In this document: positions 7,564 to 16,098 of the stretch, piece after piece
Layout: every line of letters begins with the position of its first letter
Position numbering within the stretch: the stretch's first letter is position 1
Source: Rhizobium sp. BK399
GTDB lineage: Bacteria > Pseudomonadota > Alphaproteobacteria > Rhizobiales > Rhizobiaceae
Direction: 5' to 3'
DNA length: 64,000 nt
Assembly: GCF_014194695.1 (NCBI RefSeq)
Contig: NZ_JACIAH010000010.1
Span: 1 to 64,000, forward strand
Notes under the pieces: model-generated
Database searches by the model: none
What the model saw: the letters and a program-made list of their open reading frames with translations, nothing else
What the model was told of the DNA's origin: nothing
Position numbers and translations under genes: made by a program

Positions 7564-8442
7564 ATGGCTCAATTTATCCAGATATTGGTGCTCGGGCTCG
7601 CGCTCGGCGGCGTCATAGCACTTATGGGATCAGGACTGTCGTTGGTCTTCGGCGTGATGCGGATCGTGAACCTTGCACATCCGGCTCTGATCATCGGCGG
7701 AGCGTATATCGCCTACTGGGCTTTCAAACTCCTCGGCCTCGATCCCATCCTCATGGTGCCGGTTGCTTCGATCGCAATGGCCGCGGTCGGGGTGGTGCTT
7801 TACAAACTCCTCTTCGAGCGCGAGGCCAAGAACGCGAAATATTCCGAGATGACGGTGCTGCTGACCTTCGCGCTGGCGACGATGGCAGAAGGATTGCTCG
7901 GCGGCATGTTTACGAACACGCAGCGCATTACGTCTCCGGCCTACGCGACAGATGCGATCTTCATCGGCGATCTCTTCATTCCGAAGGGTCAGCTCTACGC
8001 CGGTATTGTCTCGCTGCTGATTATCGGCGGTCTGACGCTCTTCCTGAAATACTCGCGGCTTGGCTACGCGATCCGCGCCACGACACAGAACCGCGAAGCC
8101 GCTGAACTGCTGGGCGTTAACGTCAACGCGATCAGCATCCTCGCCTTCGCTATCGGGATCGGTCTCGCAGGCGCCGCTGGTTCGCTTGTCAGCTTCGTCT
8201 TCAGCTTCTTCCCGGCCAAGCATTGGGAATGGATCGCTATGCTGATGTCTGTCGTCGTGCTCGGCGGTATGGGGAGCATCCTCGGCACCGTCGTGGCAGC
8301 CCTGGGCCTGTCGCTCGTCGCGGCCTTCGTCGGCACCTGGATCGGCGCGACATGGTCGACGATGACATTCTTCCTCGCACTTTTCATTGTCCTGCTCGTC
8401 CGGCCACAGGGCCTGTTCGGCGAAAAACCGGAGATGGCGTAA
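7564..8442 (+). CDS. ABC transporter permease (LivH type)
   Basis: This 292-residue integral membrane protein has about eight hydrophobic segments. The N-terminal GLALGGVIALMGSGLSLVFG and the later RLGYAIRATTQNREAAELLG are hallmark LivH-type permease blocks; the second is the coupling region that touches the ATPases. An AAAGGGGAA site precedes the ATG. The stop overlaps the start of the next permease (TAATG), so stoichiometric expression is expected. Its neighbours show it forms one half of the membrane channel. Confidence 0.95.
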   Translation: MAQFIQILVLGLALGGVIALMGSGLSLVFGVMRIVNLAHPALIIGGAYIAYWAFKLLGLDPILMVPVASIAMAAVGVVLYKLLFEREAKNAKYSEMTVLLTFALATMAEGLLGGMFTNTQRITSPAYATDAIFIGDLFIPKGQLYAGIVSLLIIGGLTLFLKYSRLGYAIRATTQNREAAELLGVNVNAISILAFAIGIGLAGAAGSLVSFVFSFFPAKHWEWIAMLMSVVVLGGMGSILGTVVAALGLSLVAAFVGTWIGATWSTMTFFLALFIVLLVRPQGLFGEKPEMA

Positions 8443-9485
8443 TGACGGTCACATTCCCTCACTCAAGCACGAACAGCGTGGTTGAAGCCCGGCGTGCGCA
8501 TAACGAGAAACTGGCGCTGAAGGCCGATCAAACGCGAGCCACTTGGTTTCCGCTTGCACTGCTCACCATCCTGATTGCACTGCCACTTTTGCAGTTCGCA
8601 GGCAATTTCAACTACCTCCTTCATCTCGTGCTTTTTGCTGCATCCTTTGTCGCGATGGCTTCCGGATGGAACATATTGGGTGGCTTTGCAGGCTATATCT
8701 CCCTCGGCCATAGCGTCTTCTTTGGCATCGGTGGCTACGTGGCCGGAATGCTGCTTGCCCGCTACGGTATCTCAACGATCGTGACGGCCCCCCTGGCTGG
8801 CCTCATCGCAGCGGCGGTCGGTTATCTCATCGGGCTCGTGACATTGCGGGTACGCGGGCCGAGCTTCATTATCTCCTCGATCGCACTGCTGATGATTGCG
8901 CGGATCCTGTTCGACAACTGGGCATTCATTGGCGGCACGAATGGCCTGACATTGCCCTCGAACAGTCTATCGGCTCAATGGACCAAACTGCCGTACTACT
9001 ACGCGTTTATCGCCATTGCCGCCTTCACGGTCTGGGCAAGCTACAGGATCAAGCACTCAAAGTTTGGTCTTGGTCTCCGCGCCATCTCCAAGGATGAGAT
9101 CAAGGCGGAAAGTGCCGGGATAAACACGCGGCTGTACAAGGTACTGGCGTTCGCGCTGTCGGCCTTCTTCGTTGGCATGGCCGGAGCGGTGTGGGGTGAG
9201 TACCTGACCTACCTGCGGCCCAACATTTTCCTGATCATCGGCATCTCGGCCAACATGGTCCTGATGTGCATTCTCGGAGGAAAGGGCACGATCGCGGGAC
9301 CAGTCATTGGAGCTGTCGCCATCGTCGCGCTCAACGAACTGTTCGTGGCGACAATGGGTGCCTCCGAACTCAACATTCTCGGAACGGGTCTGATCATGGC
9401 GCTTGGGCTTGTCTTCTTCCCTCTCGGCCTGGTGGGAACTCTTGCCAAGAAAGGCAAGCTTCCCCGGATTTTGAACTGGGACTGA
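8442..9485 (+). CDS. ABC transporter permease (LivM type)
   Basis: This 347-residue protein starts at the ATG overlapping the LivH-type stop. The frame extends further upstream, but only inside the previous gene. An N-terminal cytoplasmic stretch of about 40 residues precedes the first membrane segment. Typical LivM blocks are NILGGFAGYISLGHSVFFGIGGY and the coupling segment KFGLGLRAISKDEIKAESAGIN. A hairpin overlaps the stop codon. It completes the five-part importer. Confidence 0.95.
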   Translation: MTVTFPHSSTNSVVEARRAHNEKLALKADQTRATWFPLALLTILIALPLLQFAGNFNYLLHLVLFAASFVAMASGWNILGGFAGYISLGHSVFFGIGGYVAGMLLARYGISTIVTAPLAGLIAAAVGYLIGLVTLRVRGPSFIISSIALLMIARILFDNWAFIGGTNGLTLPSNSLSAQWTKLPYYYAFIAIAAFTVWASYRIKHSKFGLGLRAISKDEIKAESAGINTRLYKVLAFALSAFFVGMAGAVWGEYLTYLRPNIFLIIGISANMVLMCILGGKGTIAGPVIGAVAIVALNELFVATMGASELNILGTGLIMALGLVFFPLGLVGTLAKKGKLPRILNWD

Positions 9486-9496
9486 CGACAGTCCCA
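9477..9496 (+). promoter_or_regulatory. Hairpin spanning the stop codon of the last transporter gene
   Basis: The arms TGGGACTG (9477-9484) and CAGTCCCA (9489-9496) enclose a 4-base ACGA loop and include the LivM-type stop codon. It separates the transporter part from the enzyme part of the operon. A partial terminator or RNA-processing boundary is possible. No T-run follows. Confidence 0.45.
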
Positions 9497-9550
9497 TAAC
9501 CGATCAACACCATGGTGACGGACTTGCCCAAGGGGCAGGAGGAGAAAGTC

Positions 9551-10333
9551 ATGTCCGAATTCGTACTCTACAACGCGCCACAATCGACCTGCAGTCAGCG
9601 TGTGCGCTACACGCTTCACACCAAGGGAAGGGCCTTCGAGGAGCACAGACTCGATCTGTTCAGGGGCGACCAACTGAAGCCCGAATATCTCGCGATCAAC
9701 CCGAATGGTGTTGTTCCGACGCTGGTTCACAACGGCACGCCCGTCGTCGATTCCGCCGTCATCATGGAATATCTCGAAGATATTCTGGGCGATGTCGCGC
9801 CACTGCGTCCGCGGCCTCCGATAGAAGTGGCGAGGATGCGGGCAATGATGAGCTTCATCGACGAAGTTCTGACACCGGCCGTACGTGTTCCGTCATACAA
9901 CCTGGCCTTTCTGCCGCATTACCAGGCAATGACGGAAGAGGAGTTCCTCGCCGTTTGTGAAAGCAAGCCGCTGCGACGCGAGTTCCTCTTGAAAATGGGG
10001 CGAACCGGCTTTCCGCAGTCGGAAATGGATGAAGCACTCGGGCGGCTGAAGCGAGGGATCGACCGCATGGCCCATTGGCTGGGCGAATGTGGCGGCCCTT
10101 GGCTGCTGGGCGCTGAACTGACCCTCGCTGATATCGCCATCATTCCGGTGATCGTTCGGATGGACGACATCAACCTCGGCCATCTCTGGGCTGATGCGCC
10201 CCAGATCGATCTTTGGCTGCGCAACATCAAAGCAACCGATGCTTTCGCGCAGACTTATTATCACGGGTCTCTGCTGACCGAAAAATACCCCCATCTGCAA
10301 TCCCTGCAACGGACGGCGCACGTCGCCGCATAA
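9551..10333 (+). CDS. Glutathione S-transferase family protein
   Basis: This 260-residue protein has a thioredoxin-like GST N-terminal domain (residues 1-80) with the start LYNAPQSTCSQRVRYTLHTKG, the cis-proline block NGVVPTLVHNG, and DSAVIMEYLED contacting glutathione. A helical C-terminal domain follows, with the capping segment LTLADIAIIPV. The ATG at 9551 has AGGAGGAG upstream; the frame opens 39 bases earlier without a better site. In an aromatic degradation operon it could be an isomerase of a cleaved-ring intermediate or a beta-etherase-like enzyme. The sequence shows only the fold, so the reaction is open. Confidence 0.88.
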   Translation: MSEFVLYNAPQSTCSQRVRYTLHTKGRAFEEHRLDLFRGDQLKPEYLAINPNGVVPTLVHNGTPVVDSAVIMEYLEDILGDVAPLRPRPPIEVARMRAMMSFIDEVLTPAVRVPSYNLAFLPHYQAMTEEEFLAVCESKPLRREFLLKMGRTGFPQSEMDEALGRLKRGIDRMAHWLGECGGPWLLGAELTLADIAIIPVIVRMDDINLGHLWADAPQIDLWLRNIKATDAFAQTYYHGSLLTEKYPHLQSLQRTAHVAA

Positions 10334-10366
10334 GCGGCCGCGCCAGCACACAGGAGGAGACAAGCA

Positions 10367-11293
10367 ATGCAACACGTAACCATCGAACCCCGGCTGATCG
10401 CGACGATCGCGGACGTGACGCCAACGGTACTGACCGCAATGGCGAAAACGACCAATCCGCGCCTCAAGGCGATCACGGATGCCTTGATCAACCATCTTCA
10501 CCAATTCATCATCGAGACGCGTCCGACCGAAGAAGAGTTTGAGTTTGGGCTGCGCTGGATCGCTGCGCTCGGCCACCACACCCATGAGACCAACAACGAG
10601 GTGGTACTGGCCGCCGATGTTCTAGGCGCGTCGACCCTCATCGATCTGATCAACAATGACGGCATGCAGGGCGAGACCATGTCGGCACTTCTCGGTCCGT
10701 TCTATCGTGGCCACGCGCCAGAATGTGTCGACGGCGAGTGCATCGCCCGATCCGAGACGCCGGGACCGACGCTGTTCTTCTCCGGTCGCGTGGTCGATAT
10801 CGATGGAGCGCCTGTCGCGGGTGCCAAGCTCGACATCTGGCAGGCTTCTCCCGTGGGACTCTACGAAAACCAGGACAGTGACCAGGACGACTTCAATCTG
10901 CGCGGCGTCTTCCATACGAACGAGCAAGGAAGCTTCCGCTTCAAGTCGGTTAAGCCCGCGGGCTATCCCGTCCCGACGGATGGCCCAGTCGGCGTTTTGC
11001 TGCATGCGCAGAAGCGGCATCCGATGCGGCCCGCCCACATTCACTTCATTGTCTCAGCACCTGGTCACAAGACGCTGATTACACAGATTTTCTCCGACAC
11101 CCAGGAAGCTCTCGTAACCGACGTCGTCTTCGGTGCGAAGGCTCAGATCGTGGGCGACTTCGTCGAGCATCTTGAGCCGCATCCAAATTATCCCAGCGAG
11201 CAGCTGCCTTTCTATACCTGCGAATACACATTCAAGCTTCTCGAAGGTGACCCGACATATCCCATCCCGCCAATCTCTGGAACGAAGGCCTGA
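10367..11293 (+). CDS. Intradiol ring-cleavage dioxygenase (hydroxyquinol 1,2-dioxygenase-like)
   Basis: This 308-residue enzyme has the N-terminal helical dimerisation domain of catechol/hydroxyquinol dioxygenases (about 1-100) and a beta-sandwich catalytic domain. The four non-haem Fe(III) ligands are visible: Y166 (GLYENQD), Y200 (AGYPVP), H224 and H226 (RPAHIH). These enzymes cleave a catechol-type ring between the hydroxyls: hydroxyquinol would give maleylacetate, catechol would give cis,cis-muconate. Length and overall pattern point to the hydroxyquinol group, but substrate choice cannot be fixed by eye. An AGGAGGAG site precedes the ATG. Confidence 0.93.
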   Translation: MQHVTIEPRLIATIADVTPTVLTAMAKTTNPRLKAITDALINHLHQFIIETRPTEEEFEFGLRWIAALGHHTHETNNEVVLAADVLGASTLIDLINNDGMQGETMSALLGPFYRGHAPECVDGECIARSETPGPTLFFSGRVVDIDGAPVAGAKLDIWQASPVGLYENQDSDQDDFNLRGVFHTNEQGSFRFKSVKPAGYPVPTDGPVGVLLHAQKRHPMRPAHIHFIVSAPGHKTLITQIFSDTQEALVTDVVFGAKAQIVGDFVEHLEPHPNYPSEQLPFYTCEYTFKLLEGDPTYPIPPISGTKA

Positions 11294-11295
11294 CA

Positions 11296-12057
11296 ATGAG
11301 TGAGAACGTTCAATTCGACACCCTCAAGGGTCAGGTCGCGATCGTGGTCGGCGGGTCCGGCGGTATCGGCAGCGAAACATGCCGCCTGCTGGCCCGAGCC
11401 GGTGCCACAGTCGTGATCGGCTATCGATCCGGGGAGGCCAGGGCGCGTGAGATCGCGGAGGCGTTGCCGGGACGCGGCCATATCGCGCTTAGGGTCTCGA
11501 TCGAGGATACTTCATCGATCCAGACTTTCTGTGCCGCGGCCCTTTCCGCTTGCGGGCGTGCCGACATCCTCGTGAATGCCGCAGGCGTGACAAAGCCGGT
11601 TCCACATGCCGATCTCGACGCACTCACCGACGAGATCATCGACCAGGTTTTCGTGAGCAACTGGCGAGGGGTGTTTGCGACCATTCGAGCCTTTGCACCG
11701 GCACTGGCGGAACACGGCCAGGGACTTATCGTCAACGTGTCGTCGATTGCCGCCTTCACAGGCATCGGATCGAACATCGCCTATTGTGGCGCAAAGGCGG
11801 GTCTCGACATTATGACGAACTCGCTCGGCCGCGCCCTCGCTCCAGCGGTTCGGGTCATGGCTATCTCTCCGGGCGTGGTCGATACCGAATTCGTTCCCGG
11901 CCGCGGCCAAGAGTTCAAGGATAAGGCGGCAGCCGCAACGCCCCTGAAGCGTCTCACCACGCCGACCGACGTTGCCGAGGCCATCCTTGCCTGTGCAACG
12001 CATCTTAAATTCTCGACGGGCACCCGCATCGTCGTCGACGGAGGGAGGCATCTCTGA
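11296..12057 (+). CDS. Short-chain dehydrogenase/reductase
   Basis: This 253-residue classical SDR has the dinucleotide-binding motif GGSGGIG (19-25), NAAG (94-97), catalytic S149/S150, and Y163 with K167 in YCGAKAG. It starts two bases after the dioxygenase stop and its stop overlaps the next start (TGATG), so it is tightly coupled to both. The position between ring cleavage and BKACE suggests reduction or oxidation of a pathway intermediate, for example maleylacetate-type reduction. That assignment is inference, because known maleylacetate reductases are of the iron-alcohol-dehydrogenase type. Confidence 0.92.
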   Translation: MSENVQFDTLKGQVAIVVGGSGGIGSETCRLLARAGATVVIGYRSGEARAREIAEALPGRGHIALRVSIEDTSSIQTFCAAALSACGRADILVNAAGVTKPVPHADLDALTDEIIDQVFVSNWRGVFATIRAFAPALAEHGQGLIVNVSSIAAFTGIGSNIAYCGAKAGLDIMTNSLGRALAPAVRVMAISPGVVDTEFVPGRGQEFKDKAAAATPLKRLTTPTDVAEAILACATHLKFSTGTRIVVDGGRHL

Positions 12058-12935
12058 TGCAACAGAACGTTTTCATCACCTGTGCGGTTACCGGCAATCT
12101 CACGACCCGCGAAAATCACCCGGGTCTGCCGGTGACACCTGAGGAAATTGCCAACTCCTGTCTCGAAGCAGCGGACGCGGGCGCGGCTATTGTCCATATC
12201 CATGTCCGCGATCCCGAAACGGCAAAGCCGTCGATGGAGATTGCGTACTATCGCGAGGTCATCGAACGGATCCGCGCGAAGAACAATGCAGTCATCCTCA
12301 ACGTCACCACGGGCCCCGGCGGTCGGTATCACCCAAGCGATGAAAATCCCGCCGTTGCCGGTCCCAGGACCACGTTGATGCGGCCTGAGCGACGGGTCGA
12401 ACACATCGTGGCCTTGAAGCCCGACATTGCCACGCTCGACCTGAACACCATGACTTTCGGGGCCGAGGTCGTGATCAACACCCCTGGCAACGTGAAGGTC
12501 ATGGCAGAGATCATCGAGAGCACCGGCGCAAAGCCTGAACTTGAGGTTTTCGACACGGGCGACATCCAGCTTGCTCACGATCTCCTCAAGGCCGGTGTGC
12601 TGAAATCGCCTGCCATGTTCACCATCGTCACCGGCGTCAAATATGGCCTCCCGTCGACAACGGACGCGATGGCGACCGCCGCTCGTATGTTGCCGCGCGA
12701 CGCCGCTTGGACCGGCTTTGGCGTCGGGCGGATGTCGTTCCCAATGGCGGCACAAGCCTATCTGCTTGGCGGACACGTCCGCGTGGGCCTCGAAGATAAC
12801 TCGTACATCGCCAAAGGCGTCCTCGCAAAAGGCAATGGCGAACTTGTCGAGCGGGCTCGCGACATCATCGAAAAGTTGGGTGGCGCCATCGCAAGCCCAT
12901 CGCAAGCCCGCGACATCCTCAACCTCAAGCCTTGA
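12057..12935 (+). CDS. Beta-keto acid cleavage enzyme (BKACE, DUF849 family)
   Basis: This 292-residue TIM-barrel protein has the BKACE zinc motif HIHVRD (H47, H49) and a glutamate in the late VGLEDN block (E246) that corresponds to the third ligand. The N-terminal ITCAVTGNLTTREN is characteristic. Known members convert a beta-keto acid plus acetyl-CoA into a CoA ester plus acetoacetate; the first described one acts on 3-keto-5-aminohexanoate of lysine fermentation. Next to an intradiol dioxygenase, a plausible substrate is 3-oxoadipate, which would give succinyl-CoA and acetoacetate. That is a hypothesis from context. Confidence 0.93.
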   Translation: MQQNVFITCAVTGNLTTRENHPGLPVTPEEIANSCLEAADAGAAIVHIHVRDPETAKPSMEIAYYREVIERIRAKNNAVILNVTTGPGGRYHPSDENPAVAGPRTTLMRPERRVEHIVALKPDIATLDLNTMTFGAEVVINTPGNVKVMAEIIESTGAKPELEVFDTGDIQLAHDLLKAGVLKSPAMFTIVTGVKYGLPSTTDAMATAARMLPRDAAWTGFGVGRMSFPMAAQAYLLGGHVRVGLEDNSYIAKGVLAKGNGELVERARDIIEKLGGAIASPSQARDILNLKP

Positions 12936-12967
12936 ACCCAATTGCTGGTCTCAGAAAGGACAACACT

Positions 12968-13972
12968 ATGAACATCCAGATTGACACGAAGTTGGGCAAG
13001 GCGCTGCGGGTTAGCGGTCCGTCGCCCGATCTTGATAACCTTCAGATCGAGGTCGCCGATGTTGGCGTGCCGCAGCCTGGTCCAGGGCAGGTACTGGTCG
13101 AAATCATCGCGGCAGGTGTCAACCCGAGCGATGTGAAGGCCTCGCTTGGGCACATGCCCCATGCCATCTGGCCGCGCACACCCGGCCGCGATTTCGGCGG
13201 CATCGTGCGCGAAGGGCCAAAACACATGGTCGGAATGGAAATCTGGGGCGGTGGCGGCGAATTGGGCATCAGCCAGGACGGCAGCCATGCCAAATGGATG
13301 GTGCTTGATGAGAAGGCTGTGCGGCAAAAACCCGCCAATTTCACCATGGAGGAGGCTGGCTCCATCGGCGTTCCCTTTATCACGGCGTACGAAGGTCTGC
13401 GCGAGGCCGGTGGCGTTCAGCCAACTGATGTCGTCCTTGTATGCGGCGGCAACGGCAAGGTCGGCCAGGCGGCTATCCAGCTCGCGACCCTGGCGGGCGC
13501 CAAAGTCTTTGCGGTCGAATATAACGCCCAGCCGCTAATCGGCCATACCAACGGCCCGGTGGAAATGCTCGACAGCAGCAAGGATGACGTGGCGGCCATA
13601 GTTCGCGAGCGGACCAACGGCCACGGAGCTGATATCGTCTTCAACACCGTCGGCAGTCCGTATTTTGAATTGGCCAACAAGGCGATGGCCAAGCAGGCGC
13701 GGCAGATCTTCATCTCGACTTTCGATCGCGCCGTACCGTTTGACATCTTCAACTTCTTCCGTGGTCGGCACAAGTATATCGGCATCGATACGCTGGCCCT
13801 GTCATCGGTCGACGGCGCCCGCATCTTCGACCGGCTGAAGGGGAAATTCGAGGAAGGTCTGTTGAAGCCTTTCCCGATCAATCCGGCCACCTGCTACGGT
13901 CTCAGTGACGCGGCCAAGGCATATACGTCTGTCCTGCGCGGAACGGCCGACCGCGTATTGTTTAAGCCCTGA
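12968..13972 (+). CDS. Zinc-independent alcohol dehydrogenase/quinone oxidoreductase family protein
   Basis: This 334-residue medium-chain dehydrogenase/reductase has a GroES-like N-terminal domain (AAGVNPSDVKASLG, 48-61) and a Rossmann motif CGGNGKVGQAAIQLA (159-173). The structural-zinc cysteines of true alcohol dehydrogenases are absent, placing it with quinone oxidoreductase/enoyl reductase types. I chose the ATG at 12968, with AGAAAGGA upstream, rather than the TTG at 12932 that overlaps the BKACE gene. It may reduce an enone such as maleylacetate in the proposed ring-cleavage route, but its substrate is not readable. Confidence 0.9.
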   Translation: MNIQIDTKLGKALRVSGPSPDLDNLQIEVADVGVPQPGPGQVLVEIIAAGVNPSDVKASLGHMPHAIWPRTPGRDFGGIVREGPKHMVGMEIWGGGGELGISQDGSHAKWMVLDEKAVRQKPANFTMEEAGSIGVPFITAYEGLREAGGVQPTDVVLVCGGNGKVGQAAIQLATLAGAKVFAVEYNAQPLIGHTNGPVEMLDSSKDDVAAIVRERTNGHGADIVFNTVGSPYFELANKAMAKQARQIFISTFDRAVPFDIFNFFRGRHKYIGIDTLALSSVDGARIFDRLKGKFEEGLLKPFPINPATCYGLSDAAKAYTSVLRGTADRVLFKP

Positions 13973-13982
13973 GACAGCCGAC

Positions 13983-14315
13983 ATGCAAGTAACGCGGTAC
14001 AAGGAAGCTCGGCCCTACGAGGCGGCCGAGCACTATGACATGCAATGCCTGCGCCTTCAGGGGAAGGAAGCAACGAACACCGACACCATCTGGATTGGCC
14101 TGTCGCACCTGTTGCCTGGTGCGCGAACCTCCCTGAAGGATGCGGCCGTTGAGAAAATCTACGTCGTGATTTCTGGCGAAGTAACAGTTGAGACAGCCAC
14201 CCAGTCAGTAGCGTTGGGTCCGTTAGATAGTTGCAGACTAGCAGCTGGCGAAGCGCGGGCGCTATTCAACCGGTCCGGTTCCCTGGCGACCATTCTCCTC
14301 GCGATGCCCGTATAA
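13983..14315 (+). CDS. Small cupin-like protein
   Basis: This 110-residue protein has a cupin-like core with EKIYVVISGEVTVETATQSV followed by LGPLDSCRLAAGEARALFN. The usual metal-binding histidines of cupin motif 1 are mostly missing, so it may be a non-catalytic sensor or an isomerase-like fold. It begins 11 bp after the dehydrogenase stop and ends the LacI-controlled unit. No terminator hairpin is evident behind it. Confidence 0.75.
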   Translation: MQVTRYKEARPYEAAEHYDMQCLRLQGKEATNTDTIWIGLSHLLPGARTSLKDAAVEKIYVVISGEVTVETATQSVALGPLDSCRLAAGEARALFNRSGSLATILLAMPV

Positions 14316-15003
14316 TTGACGAGGTGTCCCAAAAATCGGAAACCCGTGTGGCGAAAGCGCCTATGCCTTGCCGCTGACGGCGTCGGCAAGCCGCACCGCG
14401 GAAAGCAATATGATGCATTTTACCTCTCTCCCGGCATAGCTGTAACCGCCGAGATCAAGACGGCAGGAGGCGTATCCCCGAATATATTTTTTTCACCGGT
14501 GGTCGAGGGGACGGCTATAAGCAAGCAACCAACTATTGCATAGGCGAGCGGCGAAGCGCGGCGCCGTCATCAAGCAATCGGCGGCGCGGTTCGACAGGTC
14601 AAATGCCAGAAGCGGCGTTGTCTATGGACTTGCGCAGCGATTCAAGCCGCCTGTCGAAAGCTGTCGTATCGATCGTCTCGATAGGCTCGTGACGCCGAAT
14701 CTCGCATCGCAATGTGTATGATCGGCGAGACAGGTGATTAACCAGGCTGACGCTCAGGGACCGCAATCCGTCTTGCTCGGACAAATGGGTGTTCGTGAAT
14801 GAGGACACAGTCCTGTCTCCTTTGCTTGCTTCCTCGGTGTATGCCTGAAGCGGCGTGCGCCGAGTACCCCAAAAGGTGTCGCTCCGGTGAGAACACCGGG
14901 CTTCTCAGCCGCGACCGCTCGGTTTAATTTGCTGGGCCGTGCGAGACGTTTCGCTAAATGGTTCCGCGCAGAATAGCTGCAATTTCAGTTTGACTTTCAG
15001 CGC
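14316..15003. other. Gene-free region at the end of the catabolic operon
   Basis: Short open frames occur on both strands, but none has a recognisable domain or good start signal. It separates two convergent units: the catabolic operon (plus) and the two-component genes (minus). Confidence 0.5.
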
Positions 15004-15372
15004 TCAGTGGCCGAGCGCTGATTCGAGGCATCCGATCAGTTTTTCGATATCGACCGGCTTGCCAAGAAAGGCGAAAGCGCCGCCGTTCATCGCTGTGCTG
15101 CGTGTCCGCTCATCCTTGTACGAGGTGACAAAGATCATTGGGGGGCGCTGCGAATGCCTGTTCAATTCAGCCTGTAGTTCGATCCCGCTGAGGCCGGGCA
15201 TCTTCACGTCGACAAGCATGCAATCAATGGCCGATCGCGGTTCGAAAGCAAGAAACTCTTCCGCCGAGGCGAACAGCCGGCACTCGTAGCCGTAGGACCT
15301 GACAAGATCGTCCATGGCTTCACGGATGGCCTGGTCATCGTCGACGACGGCTATGGTTGGGATTGGGGGCAA
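15004..15372 (-). CDS. Single-domain response regulator receiver
   Basis: This 122-residue CheY-like protein has acidic residues D11-D13, phospho-acceptor D55 (LVDVKMPG), T83 (FVTSYKD) and K105 (LGKPVD), so all phosphorylation residues are present. No output domain follows. The best start is a TTG at 15372 with GAGAAGG nine bases upstream; no ATG is available in frame. It lies 69 bp downstream of a FixJ-type regulator on the same strand and may compete for, or drain, phosphoryl groups from the same kinase. Confidence 0.85.
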   Translation of the reverse strand: MPPIPTIAVVDDDQAIREAMDDLVRSYGYECRLFASAEEFLAFEPRSAIDCMLVDVKMPGLSGIELQAELNRHSQRPPMIFVTSYKDERTRSTAMNGGAFAFLGKPVDIEKLIGCLESALGH

Positions 15373-15441
15373 TGAACGGGCCTTCTCTGGCTGCTTTTCT
15401 AAGTCTTGTTATGCCTTCATGCCCAACTCAAAGATATCATA

Positions 15442-16098
15442 CTAAGATACAGGTGGTCGTACGCCTTCGCCCAGCATTTCGGTCTTCCTTACAAGCTCGG
15501 CCACCGAGCGAACTTCCATTTTCCGCATGACATTGCCGCGATGCAGTTTGACAGTGACCTCGCTGATCCCGAGTTCGTAGGCGATTTGCTTGTTCATCAG
15601 CCCCTTGACCACCGCGTCCATGACCTCGCGCTCACGTGGAGTCAGATTTCCGGCAAGCGATGCGACGGCCTTACTCTGCGCACTCTGGCGTCGGCGCGCG
15701 GTATCGTGCTCCATCGCCGTCGCGACGGCATCGAGAATGTCCTGATCCTTGAAGGGTTTGGTCAAGAAGTCGACAGCGCCAGCCTTCATCGCCCGCACGC
15801 TCATCGGAATGTCGCCGAAGCCGGTCATGAAGATGATGGGCATCTGGCTGCCGATGCGTTCGAGTTGTGTCTGGAAATCCAGTCCACTCACACCAGGCAG
15901 GCGGACATCGAGAAGAATACAGCCCGGACGATTGAAGTTCGCCGTTTCCATGAAGGACGCCGCGCTCTCGAATGCCTCGGCGTCAAATTTCATCGAACGG
16001 AACAGGTCTGTCAGCGCTTCCCGCATGGAGAGATCGTCGTCGACGATGAAGACGACAGGCCCGGCTGGTTGCTTCTGCGATTTGCGTAGGTCAGGCAT
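15442..16098 (-). CDS. FixJ/TodT-type response regulator with LuxR-type DNA-binding domain
   Basis: This 218-residue regulator has a receiver domain (residues 14-130) with phospho-acceptor D64 (LLDVRLPG), T92 and K114, and a C-terminal LuxR-type helix-turn-helix beginning NLTPREREVMDAVVKGL at about 151. The start codon overlaps the end of the kinase gene by eight bases, so the two are translationally coupled. It should activate or repress target promoters on phosphorylation. The 14-bp palindrome upstream of the kinase gene is a candidate binding site. Confidence 0.95.
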   Translation of the reverse strand: MPDLRKSQKQPAGPVVFIVDDDLSMREALTDLFRSMKFDAEAFESAASFMETANFNRPGCILLDVRLPGVSGLDFQTQLERIGSQMPIIFMTGFGDIPMSVRAMKAGAVDFLTKPFKDQDILDAVATAMEHDTARRRQSAQSKAVASLAGNLTPREREVMDAVVKGLMNKQIAYELGISEVTVKLHRGNVMRKMEVRSVAELVRKTEMLGEGVRPPVS

